This document shows, piece by piece, positions 54,804 to 64,000 of a stretch of 64,000 nt of DNA. Within the stretch, counting starts at the first letter, position 1. Every line of letters begins with the position of its first letter. Under the pieces are notes generated by a model, which was given only the letters and a program-made list of their open reading frames with translations, was not told the DNA's origin and did no database searches. This DNA is from Xenoacremonium recifei (taxonomy: Eukaryota; Ascomycota; Sordariomycetes; Hypocreales; Nectriaceae), in assembly GCA_012184525.1 (NCBI GenBank), contig WOFQ01000021.1, positions 62,001-126,000 of the forward strand, given 5' to 3'. A program made the translations under genes and the position numbers.

Positions 54804-56231
54804 TTACCACGTAACCACGCCCATCGGAGAACCCTCGTCCAGACAACGTTTCTTCGCGGCGAGGACAGGCTCATCGTCCGACTCCTCTTCAAAACTATTG
54901 TTCAGAATCTCGGTCAGAGCCCCTCTCTTGCGTTTGTTGTTGTCCGACTTTTCTCGATCATTCTCCCAAGTCTCTATCTCTTCGGGATTGAAATGACCAA
55001 CAATTTCGGAACCCAAGGCCTTGCCCAGTCGTTCTCGTAGACCCAGGATCGGCCAGATCGGGACTCTGGTGTACTCGATCTTGATTCCCGAAGCATCCGC
55101 GTCGTGACCATCTTCGAAGCCCTTGAATGGGTTGTGGAATTTCTCTAAAAATTGCGCTGTTACATGCCCAGTGTAGACGATGAATTCTCCTGTATCCGTA
55201 TCGTGTGTCAGGAGCTTCAGCGTGACATCGTGAAAATCTGGACAAGGCGGGATGCCCTTCTCCTTGCCCATCTGGGACTCTCTCCGGCCTGTTGGTATGG
55301 GAGCTGGATAAAAGTACTTTTGAGCCATCGCGAGGAAGATGCCCACAAAATGAGCGTCATGGTCCGAGTTGGATGGAATGAGGAGTTTAGCCCTGATCTG
55401 TTGTAGTCGGTACACCGGTTCGTTCCAGCTGCGTTCTGGGCCGGGAGCAACGCGGAACAGATTTCTTCGGAGGGAGGCCAGTTGGCTCTTTCCAATGTAG
55501 CATACCATCGGTAGGTTTGCTCGACTTCGCTGGGAAGAGGTCTGCTGTGTCGAGATATTGAAGGAGTCGTTTGGTCGTGTTGATACCGTCACGAATGAGG
55601 AGTACGACGACCTGTACTCCTCTGAAGGGTAATTCCACATGATCTGAGCTCGCACCGCCTCACGATAAACACGGCCTCCGAAGAAAATGTGTAAGTCAGG
55701 CAAATAATGCGGTTTGCTGAACGCGTCTGGCCATAGCGTCGTAAGCACGGCCTTAACGGAGTTCGAGCAAATTATAGGATGCACAGCATCCGGCATTAGG
55801 ATCTGTGTGAGCGCGTCGCTGAGAGTAATGATGGTCTGGGACGGTCGCATGTGTCCCTTGGAAGGCGGTGTTCCAGGTAACACCACGGGTTGAGGCATGT
55901 CGCAGGGAGGAAGCTCTTCCCATCGTGCGCCGAGCAGTCGCGCATGTTGGTCGGTCCAGCAGATCGGGCGAACGAAGAGCGAAGTACCGGCATGTTCATG
56001 GAACAGATCGAAAAGCGAATTCTTTGCCGGTCGATAGACGCGACGGTTTCTCCGACGCCGGGGCTTGGGCGAGTCCTCGGGCCCCTGAGATGTTGGCGGC
56101 GTGGTGTCTGGAGTTGACCCGTTACTTGACGGGGAGCGCGAGGTCGTCATGTCCATCAAAACACGCAGCTGATTCGCAAAGCTGCTGTGGTTGAAAAGGG
56201 TTCTGTTCGCGGGCGTTAGAATGAGGTGCAA
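54804..56231 (-). CDS. Uncharacterised protein, probably nuclear
   Basis: Intronless ORF of 475 aa that I cannot assign to a family. After 40 Ser/Thr/Pro-rich residues comes a basic stretch (KPRRRRNRRVYRP). The middle, residues about 70-400, looks like a folded domain with hydrophobic/charged alternation and aromatic pairs (LPDLHIFFGGRVYREAV, HFVGIFLAMAQKYFYP, EFIVYTGHVTAQFL). The tail has an acidic run between basic clusters (NNKRKRG and AAKKR), like a bipartite nuclear signal. No catalytic motif is visible. Either the first ATG or the one 25 codons later could be the start. Reading frame, length and codon use look real. Confidence 0.7.
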   Translation of the reverse strand: MHLILTPANRTLFNHSSFANQLRVLMDMTTSRSPSSNGSTPDTTPPTSQGPEDSPKPRRRRNRRVYRPAKNSLFDLFHEHAGTSLFVRPICWTDQHARLLGARWEELPPCDMPQPVVLPGTPPSKGHMRPSQTIITLSDALTQILMPDAVHPIICSNSVKAVLTTLWPDAFSKPHYLPDLHIFFGGRVYREAVRAQIMWNYPSEEYRSSYSSFVTVSTRPNDSFNISTQQTSSQRSRANLPMVCYIGKSQLASLRRNLFRVAPGPERSWNEPVYRLQQIRAKLLIPSNSDHDAHFVGIFLAMAQKYFYPAPIPTGRRESQMGKEKGIPPCPDFHDVTLKLLTHDTDTGEFIVYTGHVTAQFLEKFHNPFKGFEDGHDADASGIKIEYTRVPIWPILGLRERLGKALGSEIVGHFNPEEIETWENDREKSDNNKRKRGALTEILNNSFEEESDDEPVLAAKKRCLDEGSPMGVVTW

Positions 56232-57082
56232 GATTGTTGAAGGAGTCGTAGGCAGGAAGAGAAAAGGGGGGCGACAACTTACTCAAATGTTAGCATTGAT
56301 TGTTGCCTTCAACCCTTCTTGACTCCAGAATGACTCTCCCTCTGAGACGCGACGGGGTGATGATCCCTGCTTATACTTAACGCCTCGCACGGCCAAGGTC
56401 AAGCTTTGGAGCTAGCGGGCTGGCGCGAGGGCCCGTCAGATCGGACAGCTGAGGAAGAAAAAGCAAAACCACGCCCTAGGGCTGGGGCGAACTCAAAATT
56501 CCCGATGCGAAGTTTTCCGTGCGCAAATTCGCAGGAAATTGAATGAGCAGCAGGCAAAGAATGCAGATGGTTGTGAAGGAGTGAGAGTGCTTGTAATGCA
56601 GCCTGGTCGCGTAGGTATTTTGGTGGGCGGCAAACAAGAGGCCAGCCCTGAAAACTGGGAAAGCGCCCCTCGGTAGCGCGCCAGGGTGGCTGCCATAACG
56701 CGGGTGCAATCGGCGCGATGGAGGAGCGAATTCACGTGAGGGCATTACGTGCAGGACCCCACTCTTGCTTAGGCACCCATGCTTGCAGCCTGTCACGGGA
56801 GGCACAGGAAAACTCTGACAGGGGTCGAATATGTGGCGTAGGATCAGGCTGCGCCACTGCTCCGGCTTGATGCCTTATGAGTGCTGCATCCAAGTAAGGC
56901 ATCAACTCTGACTTCACCAGCCTCGCTGCCCCACTCCATTGACGACAGCTTCGTGAGCAGTTGCTGCAGCCAGCCCCGCCAGTCTCGAAACGCAGCGCAT
57001 CAGATACTACAGCTGGCGCAGAGGAAAGATCTTGTCGCAACAGTATCATTGAGTGTTTGTCGATAAGAACAACTGTTGCAAA
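56232..57082. other. Divergent intergenic region (orphan / ARPC3)
   Basis: No gene supported; holds the promoters of the two flanking genes. Confidence 0.5.
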
Positions 57083-57840
57083 ATGCCGGTATGTGACTAG
57101 AACAGCCCTTCTCTTCTCCTCAAGTCGCTAGCCCGGTCCCGTAGCCTCAGCTACTCCAACAGCTCCTGGTCGTCATCAACACCGACATAGCTCTTTCTAA
57201 CCCCTTGATAGGCCTACAACTCCGTCTTCAACTCGGATCCGAACGTCCCCCGCCTCGTCGGCAACTTCCCTCTCCTCCCTCTCCGAACCAAGACCCGCGG
57301 TCCCGCCTATACTCTCCCCATCCCCTCCCCGCCGCTCCCGGCCTACGAGTCGCCCGACCCCGATGATGAGAGCTACGACATCCTCGACGAGGTGCTAGCC
57401 TTGTTCCGCGCCAACACCTTCTTCCGCAATTTCGAGATCCAGGGTCCGGCTGACCGCCTGCTCGTGTACGGGATCTGGTTTGTGAGCGACTGCCTGACCA
57501 AGATCAAGCCTCATGCGGCGATGCGGGATGCACAGAAGGACGTCATGAACCTGGCACTGGACCTCAACTTTGCCATCCCGGGCGACCCAGCTTTCCCTCT
57601 TAACCAGGTACGATTTATTCGGAGCTTGGATCTGATGTGGTGTGACTAACCATGACTGGGAAGATGTACGAGGCCCCTCGTGACCGGCAAGAGGCCGAGC
57701 TGTTGAAGCAGTACATGGCGCAGGTCCGCCAGGAGCTTGCAATCCGATTATTGGCGAGGGTATATGAGGAGAGTGAAGCGAAGCCCAGCAAGTGGTGGCT
57801 GAGCTTCACCAAGAGAAAGTTCATGGGCAAGTCCTTGTAA
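57083..57840 (+). CDS. ARC18: Arp2/3 complex subunit 3 (ARPC3, p21-Arc)
   Basis: Subunit of the Arp2/3 complex that nucleates branched actin at endocytic patches. Exons 57083-57088, 57212-57607, 57664-57840 give 192 aa, matching the family. The first coding exon is only six nucleotides (Met-Pro), followed by a 123-nt intron; the product then reads MPAYNSVFN, the normal ARPC3 start. Marks: LPLRTKTRGPA, DILDEVLALFRANTFFRNFEI, ADRLLVYGIWF, and MYEAPRDRQEAELLKQYMAQ after intron 2. The second intron ends with an AAG acceptor. Convergent with TRM6, 253 bp apart. Confidence 0.94.
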
Positions 57841-58093
57841 AAACGCTCTTCGAGGATGTAGGCGATATAGATGGCTGAGATCATACTCCGTGAGAGAGTA
57901 CGGAGAAGATCGAGTGTCATAGTCACATTTATTTTATTCAGGTAGAATTGCACGGAGTTGGCGCACCATTTGATTGTCCGGTTTGTTCTCTATCCAAGGG
58001 TATCATGATGTACTCCGTAGCGTCCTGATTATGGTCTTCCACGCCCACCAGGTTCACCGCTTGCTTTGAGGCAGCGACTATTCTGGGCGTCCT

Positions 58094-59896
58094 TTAAGCC
58101 TCGGTCTTTCTCCTCTTGAATTTACCCCTTGCTTCAATCTTCCCCTCAACCGGGATGGCTCTCCAGGCCGTGAATACGTATCCTTCAGCGCCACCGCGGC
58201 CCATCATGAACGGATGTGTCCGCCCAGGCAAGACTTGCCACCTCTTTGCGCGGCTGGTCTGTATGCACATTCCTAGAAGGAGGGTAGGGTTAATTGGAAA
58301 CTCGGCGTTGCCCTCCCATCTGTCAAGTTCCTCCATAGTCTTGCCCTCGATTTCCGGGGGAGGATTTGCAATCCACGCGGCTCGGCGAGCAATGCTAAAG
58401 CAGTCTGCCAGCAAAGTGAGGGGTTCCACAGTCGGCGAATAGATGGCAATAGGAGCACCACCTGCAAGGAAGGGCAAGGTATGTCGGACAATGGATATAG
58501 GGTCCATTGTGCTCGCGACCGCTAGACCACTGAAGCCCCCCTGCCTCGTGACGTCCACGACGTGTTTGATTCTTGCCCACCTGCGACGCTTACGGTGGTA
58601 GTTGGCTCTCCGGTTGGACTTCCACGCAGCCATCTGCTCGGGCGTCGCCTCAACAGGCTTATTGTTGTAGGCGTCGTCCTCTTCAGGTGCGAGAAGCTGT
58701 AGCCAAGTGATGGGCATGAGATTGGTGACAAGGGGGTGATAGGGATATGGAGGATTAGGTGTGGTAGAGTCGTAGTCGAAGTATTTGAGGAGAGCGAGAT
58801 TTGGTTGTGTGCTTCCATGTATGAGGGTAAGGGTATTGCTTGAGTGGTAAGGAACATCGAAGTCGCTCTTTCGAGGGGGTCGCCTCTTTTGTTGCTTTTG
58901 CGCCGTCGGCGAGGTTGGGGCTTGTTGGTTTGTCGCGTCTTGAGGTTGCTGTATTTGCATGTCTTCGGACTGGTTTGGCGCTTCTGTATCTGCCGGTGCT
59001 GGGGGGAGAGCGGTCTCATCGTGCTCATCCTCCTCCTCCTCGGGAGACTGGTATAATATGCCCATCCTTTCGGCCATTGCAGCAGTCAGTAGGCCGCCGG
59101 TATCGTCGACAACAAGCCATCTCCCGCCTTGCGAACCAGGCGCATCTTCTGATTCCACGCCACCAAAGTGAACGTCCGCCCAGCAGCCGACAAGAGCCAT
59201 CATCTCTTGCCTAAGTTCCAGGATCTTGTTGGCGTCTCGATCTTCCAAAAGCCATTGCGCCAGCATCGTTACGTCCAAAGGGAACACTGTAAACCGTCGA
59301 ATGTACTTCTTAGTCTTCAAGAGTTTGTACTTGGCCAGTGAGTATACGGTTTTCTGCTCAATGGCAGTATGCGACAGCATAAGCTTGGCGATGAGTTCCT
59401 TGCCTGCTGAAGCGCCTTTACGCTTGAGTTCTTCGATCTCTTCGACTGAGAGGGTCTGGCGCGCCGAGTCGTCGATTATCTCGCGGTTCGACCGAATCAA
59501 GACCTTTCCACTTTCATCGACGAGCGTCAGTTCCTCGCCATCACCTGCAGCAATGAAATCGTCGCCCTCGTTTGCCTCAGCAGTGGTGTCTGCTAGCATG
59601 TCCGCGTTCACCTCCTGCGCAGGCACGACACGTAATCTAGCAAAATTCTCTCCTTCGCGCTTCTCCTGGACTTCGTAGGTAAGATGGAACGGTCGTCCGA
59701 GTATGAGGTTGGTGGGAAAGGAGCCATATTTGCCCAGGGATATGGTACTGTGGCAGCCGGTGTTAGTGGGAGGAATCCACGGCGCATTGCAGGTGCGGGC
59801 GGCTTACGTATTTGGGATTACTTGTAATACTCGCGAGGTCTCGTTCGGCAGCTTCAGCACGACCCATTGATTGGGTTGGACCGTTTCTGAAGGCAT
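58094..59896 (-). CDS. TRM6: tRNA (adenine-58-N1)-methyltransferase non-catalytic subunit Trm6
   Basis: RNA-binding partner (Gcd10) of the Trm61 methylase that makes m1A58 in tRNAs, needed for stable initiator tRNA-Met. Exons 59808-59896 and 58094-59747 (60-nt intron) give 580 aa. The N-terminus reads MPSETVQPNQWVVLKLP, then across the intron ISLGKYGSFPTNLILGRPFHLTYEV, the characteristic Gcd10 beginning. Later: IRSNREIIDDS, LSVEEIEELKRKG, SLAKYKLLKTKKYIRRFTVF and C-terminal HPFMMGRGGAEGYVF. A Gln/Pro-rich insertion occupies about residues 265-310. The family lost the SAM-binding residues, so this subunit is not catalytic itself. Confidence 0.94.
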
Positions 59897-60553
59897 GATT
59901 TCTGTGTGTGGAAGAAGATCGATGACAGGCTTTGATGGAGTCGCTGCATCAGAAAAAAAAAACAAGGTAGCTCGACGCCTCGTCTCGGTGAGCACCGCCA
60001 CGGAACCCCACATGAACGATCTCACCGAGTTGATTGACTGCACCACCACCACTCCGTGTAAGTCGTTGTACCTTGCAGAGTCTGGATGCAAGCGATAAGA
60101 ATTACCATGGACGAAATTGGAGGCGTAGTTGCTTCTTGGCGACTATGTTGGATTTAAGCGCTGACGCCGCCATCTCAGCACTCTCGAATGGCCCACGGAC
60201 ATGGCTTGAAAGTATGCTGGCACGAATTGTCTTCTATGAGCTTTCGCTCCTTTTATTGAATAAAGAATACCTCTATGACAACAAATAGTAAGAATATTAC
60301 TTTAGGTGATACATTAGGTCTTGTTTCGTATAAGCAGCAGATAGGCCATCCATGCAAGTCAACACCATGCCCGAACTCCTCGCAAAGGGGTATTCTGCAT
60401 GGTCCAATGCACAAGTATCCAAAAGCCTATCATTACGCCAACTTCAAATCCAAAAGTGTCCAGAAAGAAAGAACAATTCTTTTCTGCAAGTCTTGTCATC
60501 GTTTTCGTGTACGTGTATGTGTGTGTCGTCTAATTTGCTGTCGTGATTTTTGT
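59897..60553. other. Intergenic region between TRM6 and the lipase gene
   Basis: No gene supported. It holds the TRM6 promoter and the 3' flank of the next minus-strand gene. Confidence 0.5.
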
Positions 60554-62722
60554 CTAGCCACTCTCGCTGCTGCTCGACTGCATGTCGTCAGTTGCGTCTT
60601 CGGAAGCCTTCTTCTTCGTTTTCGATGTCCATAATTCGACGTGCTCGCATCCTTCAGGGACGCGGCAAATGTCTCGCGCATCGCAAGTTTTCCACAAGAC
60701 TTCGCGGACCTCCTTAAATACCTGCTCCACCGCATCCATGGCCCAGATTACATCCAAATGCTCATATTCTGGAATCACCTTCTCGTGAACGACTTCCACG
60801 TGAGGTTCGCGGCCAGATGCAAATCGCTTAAGCAATTTCTCGCCGTCAACAAGATTGTCGTTACCACAAACCCAGAGAGCGAATGGCGGGACTTGCTCAT
60901 TGTACCATGCCGTTGATCCCTTCTTGTGCTTATGATGCTCGATTGCTTGCTCCGTCTTGGGTGTAATTGGTCGGCCATCCGCAATTCCATCCAGATGTTC
61001 TTCGGCCTTGAGGGACTCCTTTGTCGCTAAAATGCACTTGTGCTTCGCAAAACACTCTCGTCCAAGCCACCACCGCATGGATTCGGCACTGACGTAGACA
61101 GGAGCAAATTGGAACATGCGATCCCTCAGGCCGCGGTCCCATCGCGAGTCGGACCAATCAAACAAGAACGAGAAGACCTTGTAGCCCAACCATCCGTACA
61201 ATCGTGGATTCAGGAGTTGGTGCATTCGCATCATAAATGGGATGAAGGCGTGGATCCCAAACATCAGCCGGAAAAGATTTGGCGAAATAATCCGCATGAA
61301 CTTGAAGTACATCTTGCCGATTAAGGGTCCGGCATATGCAGCTGGCGCAAGAGCACAGAAAACGGTTAACTTCTCTCCCAGCTCGGGGCGTTGCTCCTTG
61401 GCTAGGGCCACAAACGTCTGCGTCGTCCCCTGAGAATGACAGATCAGGCCAATCTTCTCGAAGCCCGTCTCGGAAATGACACGAGACGTCAGTGCTGTCA
61501 AATCGAACACACCCATCTGTCGAATGTTCCAGCACCACATTCGGGGATCGTGGTACTTGAGCAGGATATGTTTCGGTTTGAACCCGCAGCGGTTATTACC
61601 AAGCCAGACGTCATATCCGGATTTGCATAGCCAGAATGCTAGAGAATCATCATCGGTACAGCAGTAGGCTCCAGAGCTCTGCAGCAGTCCATGCATCAAC
61701 AGAACTGGAAACTTGCGCTTCTTTTCGGGGTGCTTGAGCTTCCTTTTTGGGCCGTCAAAGACAGTTGGGCCTTGTTGGTCTCGGCTATCCTCGTCGAGTT
61801 GCGTATATTCTTTCGGGTCATATACGTGCCAAAGTTCAATAATGAAACCATCCTCGGTTTGCACGTAGAAAGTCTCAACGTCGAGACCAACGCGTCTGGC
61901 GTAGTAACCCACATCGCAAGGGATAGGATCTGGTCCGCCCTCGGTAGGAGGATATTCCTCAGCAGATTCCTCTCGTTGCAGGGTCGCGCTCTGTTGAGAC
62001 TTGGAGCGCTTCCATGCCTGCTCCTTTTCTTTCCTGACGGTTGCTCGGCGTTTTTCCTCCTCGTAGAAGGGTCTCGATTTATCGAAGTCTCGAAAAGTCA
62101 ATCGATAGAGGATCTTCTTCATGATTGTCGGGATGCTTGTGAAAAGAGCACCCAAAACGATGACACCCAAAAATGCCAGACTCAGGAAAAAAGATGACAC
62201 GCGAAAGAAGAGGCATTGAACATCGCGCAGGATCGAGGGCGGCCCGTAAAGCGGCAATGGCGGGAAGAGCGGGTTTGTATGCGACGGTGGCATTGCTCGT
62301 CGCAGAGTGGTATCCCCTGATTTCTGCACTGACGCGCCATTCTTGGGTAGAATAATTGTTTTCCGGGACTTTTCGCTCAGATTCGAGTTGGTATTGGTGA
62401 TGGTCTCCTTGGTCTCGCCGTCCTCCTTGATATCGACCGATTTCGGCGAACCCTGGAGTTCCTCGCGCAAAACGTTGAGCTTGTGCGCCTCCTGCAGTGG
62501 AACACCGGGCAGCCGGTAGCCATCCGAGGTGATAATGACGGGATCCTGGGGCGTGACAAACTGTGCTTCGAGTGCGACGGAGGACGATGCTTGGTCGTGT
62601 GAAGCAAGCGACAGTTTCTCGGCTTGCTGGGTGAACTTGACCGCATTCTGGGCTAGCTCAGCACCAGAAAGTCGCGGCTGCTCCTCTTGAGTGACGCTCG
62701 AGGCGCCGGGTGATTCGATCAT
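60554..62722 (-). CDS. Steryl ester hydrolase / AB-hydrolase lipase (Yeh/Tgl1-like)
   Basis: Membrane-bound acid-lipase-family enzyme probably releasing sterols and fatty acids from steryl esters in lipid droplets or plasma membrane. 722 aa without introns from the ATG before IESPGASS. Residues about 170-210 hold a membrane segment (FFRVSSFFLSLAFLGVIVLG). The catalytic part then follows: VETFYVQTEDGFIIELWHVY, VLLMHGLLQSSGAYC, DVWLGNNRCG, nucleophile in LICHSQGTTQ, NDNLVD (Asp) and YEHLDVIW (His), as in Yeh1, Yeh2 and lysosomal acid lipases. The HSQGT nucleophile loop is normal for this family. An upstream coding extension via a 38-nt intron is conceivable (see findings). The C-terminus is Lys/Ser-rich. 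Confidence 0.9.
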   Translation of the reverse strand: MIESPGASSVTQEEQPRLSGAELAQNAVKFTQQAEKLSLASHDQASSSVALEAQFVTPQDPVIITSDGYRLPGVPLQEAHKLNVLREELQGSPKSVDIKEDGETKETITNTNSNLSEKSRKTIILPKNGASVQKSGDTTLRRAMPPSHTNPLFPPLPLYGPPSILRDVQCLFFRVSSFFLSLAFLGVIVLGALFTSIPTIMKKILYRLTFRDFDKSRPFYEEEKRRATVRKEKEQAWKRSKSQQSATLQREESAEEYPPTEGGPDPIPCDVGYYARRVGLDVETFYVQTEDGFIIELWHVYDPKEYTQLDEDSRDQQGPTVFDGPKRKLKHPEKKRKFPVLLMHGLLQSSGAYCCTDDDSLAFWLCKSGYDVWLGNNRCGFKPKHILLKYHDPRMWCWNIRQMGVFDLTALTSRVISETGFEKIGLICHSQGTTQTFVALAKEQRPELGEKLTVFCALAPAAYAGPLIGKMYFKFMRIISPNLFRLMFGIHAFIPFMMRMHQLLNPRLYGWLGYKVFSFLFDWSDSRWDRGLRDRMFQFAPVYVSAESMRWWLGRECFAKHKCILATKESLKAEEHLDGIADGRPITPKTEQAIEHHKHKKGSTAWYNEQVPPFALWVCGNDNLVDGEKLLKRFASGREPHVEVVHEKVIPEYEHLDVIWAMDAVEQVFKEVREVLWKTCDARDICRVPEGCEHVELWTSKTKKKASEDATDDMQSSSSESG

Positions 62723-64000
62723 GGCCGGTTTCGCTGTAGCCGCATGGGAGGCGAGTATGCAGGGTGCGAAGAGGAAGACAACAGCGTCAAGAAGAGAAAG
62801 TTTGAAGAACGTTGGCGCACTGGAGATAAGCAAGCAGGATCTCGAGACACCATCTACCAGTTCTCGGTTGCCCAGTCGCCACGAGGAGGAATTTCCTGGG
62901 ACGTCATGAAGAGCAGCGGCGGGCGATGATCAGGGTCGTCGTCTAGCGATGTACGGTGAAGACTCGGCGTCGGACGATGCAGGTTGTTCAGCTGCCTGTT
63001 TCGAACCGGCCTGTGGTCGGGTGCCAATGATTGGATGGATGGGAGACTATTGACACAAGCACCAAGAAAATCCAGGGCCAGGGGGCTGGACGAATCCAGA
63101 TGGCGGACGCTCCTTGGTTTGTTGCGTGTAAAAGTCTCGAAGACTGCCCCTGTTTTGCGGGAGGGTTGCGTCATGGGTCTCGAAGTGCCAATTGTGGGCG
63201 TTTGCAGATCCCTGTTTTCAGCATGTGATGATGCGCAGAATTGCCTTTTCAGTGAGTGGGATGGATGCATCTAAATTTTGTACTCTGAGGCGGGTGGATC
63301 TTCGGGCAAGGGAAAATTGATACATGACAAGATTGGAGTCTCGTCTTTTATTGGAAATATCAAGACAACTTTGAGTACTTCCTACTTGAGGTAGTTCTCA
63401 TGATATTTGTCTCCAAGGGAATTCCGGGCACGTGGTCGGTCCTGCTCCCGGGTAGCTGCATGGACGGGAGACCCTGCAGAAGCCGAATACGATGATGCAG
63501 TAGCCAGGACTTCAGCTTGAATGCAGGAAGCTGAATAGAAAGCCCCTTGGAATAGAAATTGTGTTAATAGTTGTTCAACCGCACAGTCACAGCACCTCAG
63601 CATGCAGTTTAATTATCGGTTCGTACAGTGCATTTATGACTTACACGCCACTAAACCCCCCGCCGGTTGTGGGTGCTAAAAACGTCTGCTCCAGTGCCCG
63701 CGCCGATGCCGAGGCCAATTCTGAGCCGCAGCCGAATCGGGGCACGTTCAGCGGCTCAGCAGGTCCCGTCGCGACGGAGCTTCACGAGACCTCAACCCCG
63801 GATTTCTTCTACCACCAGCACCGAGCCCCAGCATCGCCATCTCCTCGGCCCAGCACTGCTCGCTGCTGTCTCGAGTGGCCATTCGACAATCTCGAACCTT
63901 CCCTAGCTCCGTTACCGCGCTGCTTCGATATGCTTTGCCCTCTGCGGGGTGATTAATCGAGCTCGGTCCCCTTCCCCTCGAGCTTCGTCTTCCGCCTCAC
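62723..64000. other. Right-edge region, lipase promoter and possible start of a further gene
   Basis: No gene I can support fully. Near 63706 on the plus strand begins an ORF whose first 40 residues look like a mitochondrial presequence, but it stops at 63906. Any continuation by splicing would lie beyond the window. A minus ORF at 62854-63270 ends in sequence that could join the lipase gene through a very short intron. Confidence 0.4.

Noticed and set aside
1..64000. Transposons, RIP-mutated islands, prophage-like or horizontally acquired blocks
   Set aside because: No terminal repeats, transposase or reverse-transcriptase motifs, long AT-rich islands or composition breaks were seen.

Overview
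The window is nuclear DNA of a filamentous ascomycete, most likely a Sordariomycete and perhaps Hypocreales. That placement is an inference from gene content and style, not from any search. The genes are eukaryotic with short introns (mostly 46-65 nt, GTAAGT-like donors, CTAAC/CTGAC branch sites). Gene density is about one per 2.8 kb, and coding DNA is GC-rich at third positions. I found no transposon, CRISPR array, operon or bacterial-style gene. I recognise 22 protein genes (the first truncated by the left edge) and one tRNA gene. One of the 22 proteins is an orphan and one is a poorly known zinc-cluster-like protein.

Layout. At 0-10 kb lie RNA polymerase I subunit A49 (partial, minus), a divergent FHA-domain protein kinase, a zinc-cluster-like protein and the autophagy kinase Atg1. 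At 9.6-15 kb there is an unusually long gene-free stretch upstream of atg1. At 15-24 kb come ornithine aminotransferase, the GPI-anchor mannosyltransferase Gpi10 and a RhoGAP. At 26-33 kb come the ribosome-biogenesis factor Utp3/Sas10 and a CLC chloride transporter. At 34-40 kb come mitochondrial GABA transaminase, the Dsc3 subunit of the Golgi Dsc E3 ligase and the inner nuclear membrane protein Ima1, the last two head to head. At 40-46 kb lies the most accessory-looking part: a TauD-type dioxygenase, an alpha/beta hydrolase, an intron-containing tRNA-Pro(AGG) and a cytochrome P450. At 46-53 kb come an M1 aminopeptidase with a possible alternative mitochondrial N-terminus, a GNAT acetyltransferase and a secreted type-B carboxylesterase/lipase. 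At 54-63 kb come an orphan nuclear-looking protein, Arp2/3 subunit ARPC3, the tRNA m1A58 methyltransferase subunit Trm6 and a steryl-ester-hydrolase-like lipase.

The genes are mostly independent housekeeping functions (rRNA synthesis and processing, tRNA modification, autophagy, GPI anchors, actin, sterol/lipid turnover, amino-acid catabolism). They do not form one pathway. I see no convincing new multi-gene system. The points most worth a second look are an in-frame TAA in the kinase FHA domain that only a 21-nt intron would remove, the alternative mitochondrial leader of the aminopeptidase, the divergent zinc-cluster protein, the 5.4-kb gene-free region upstream of atg1 and the 475-aa orphan. 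Exon boundaries were worked out by eye from reading frame, splice consensus and family motifs; none is supported by transcript data.
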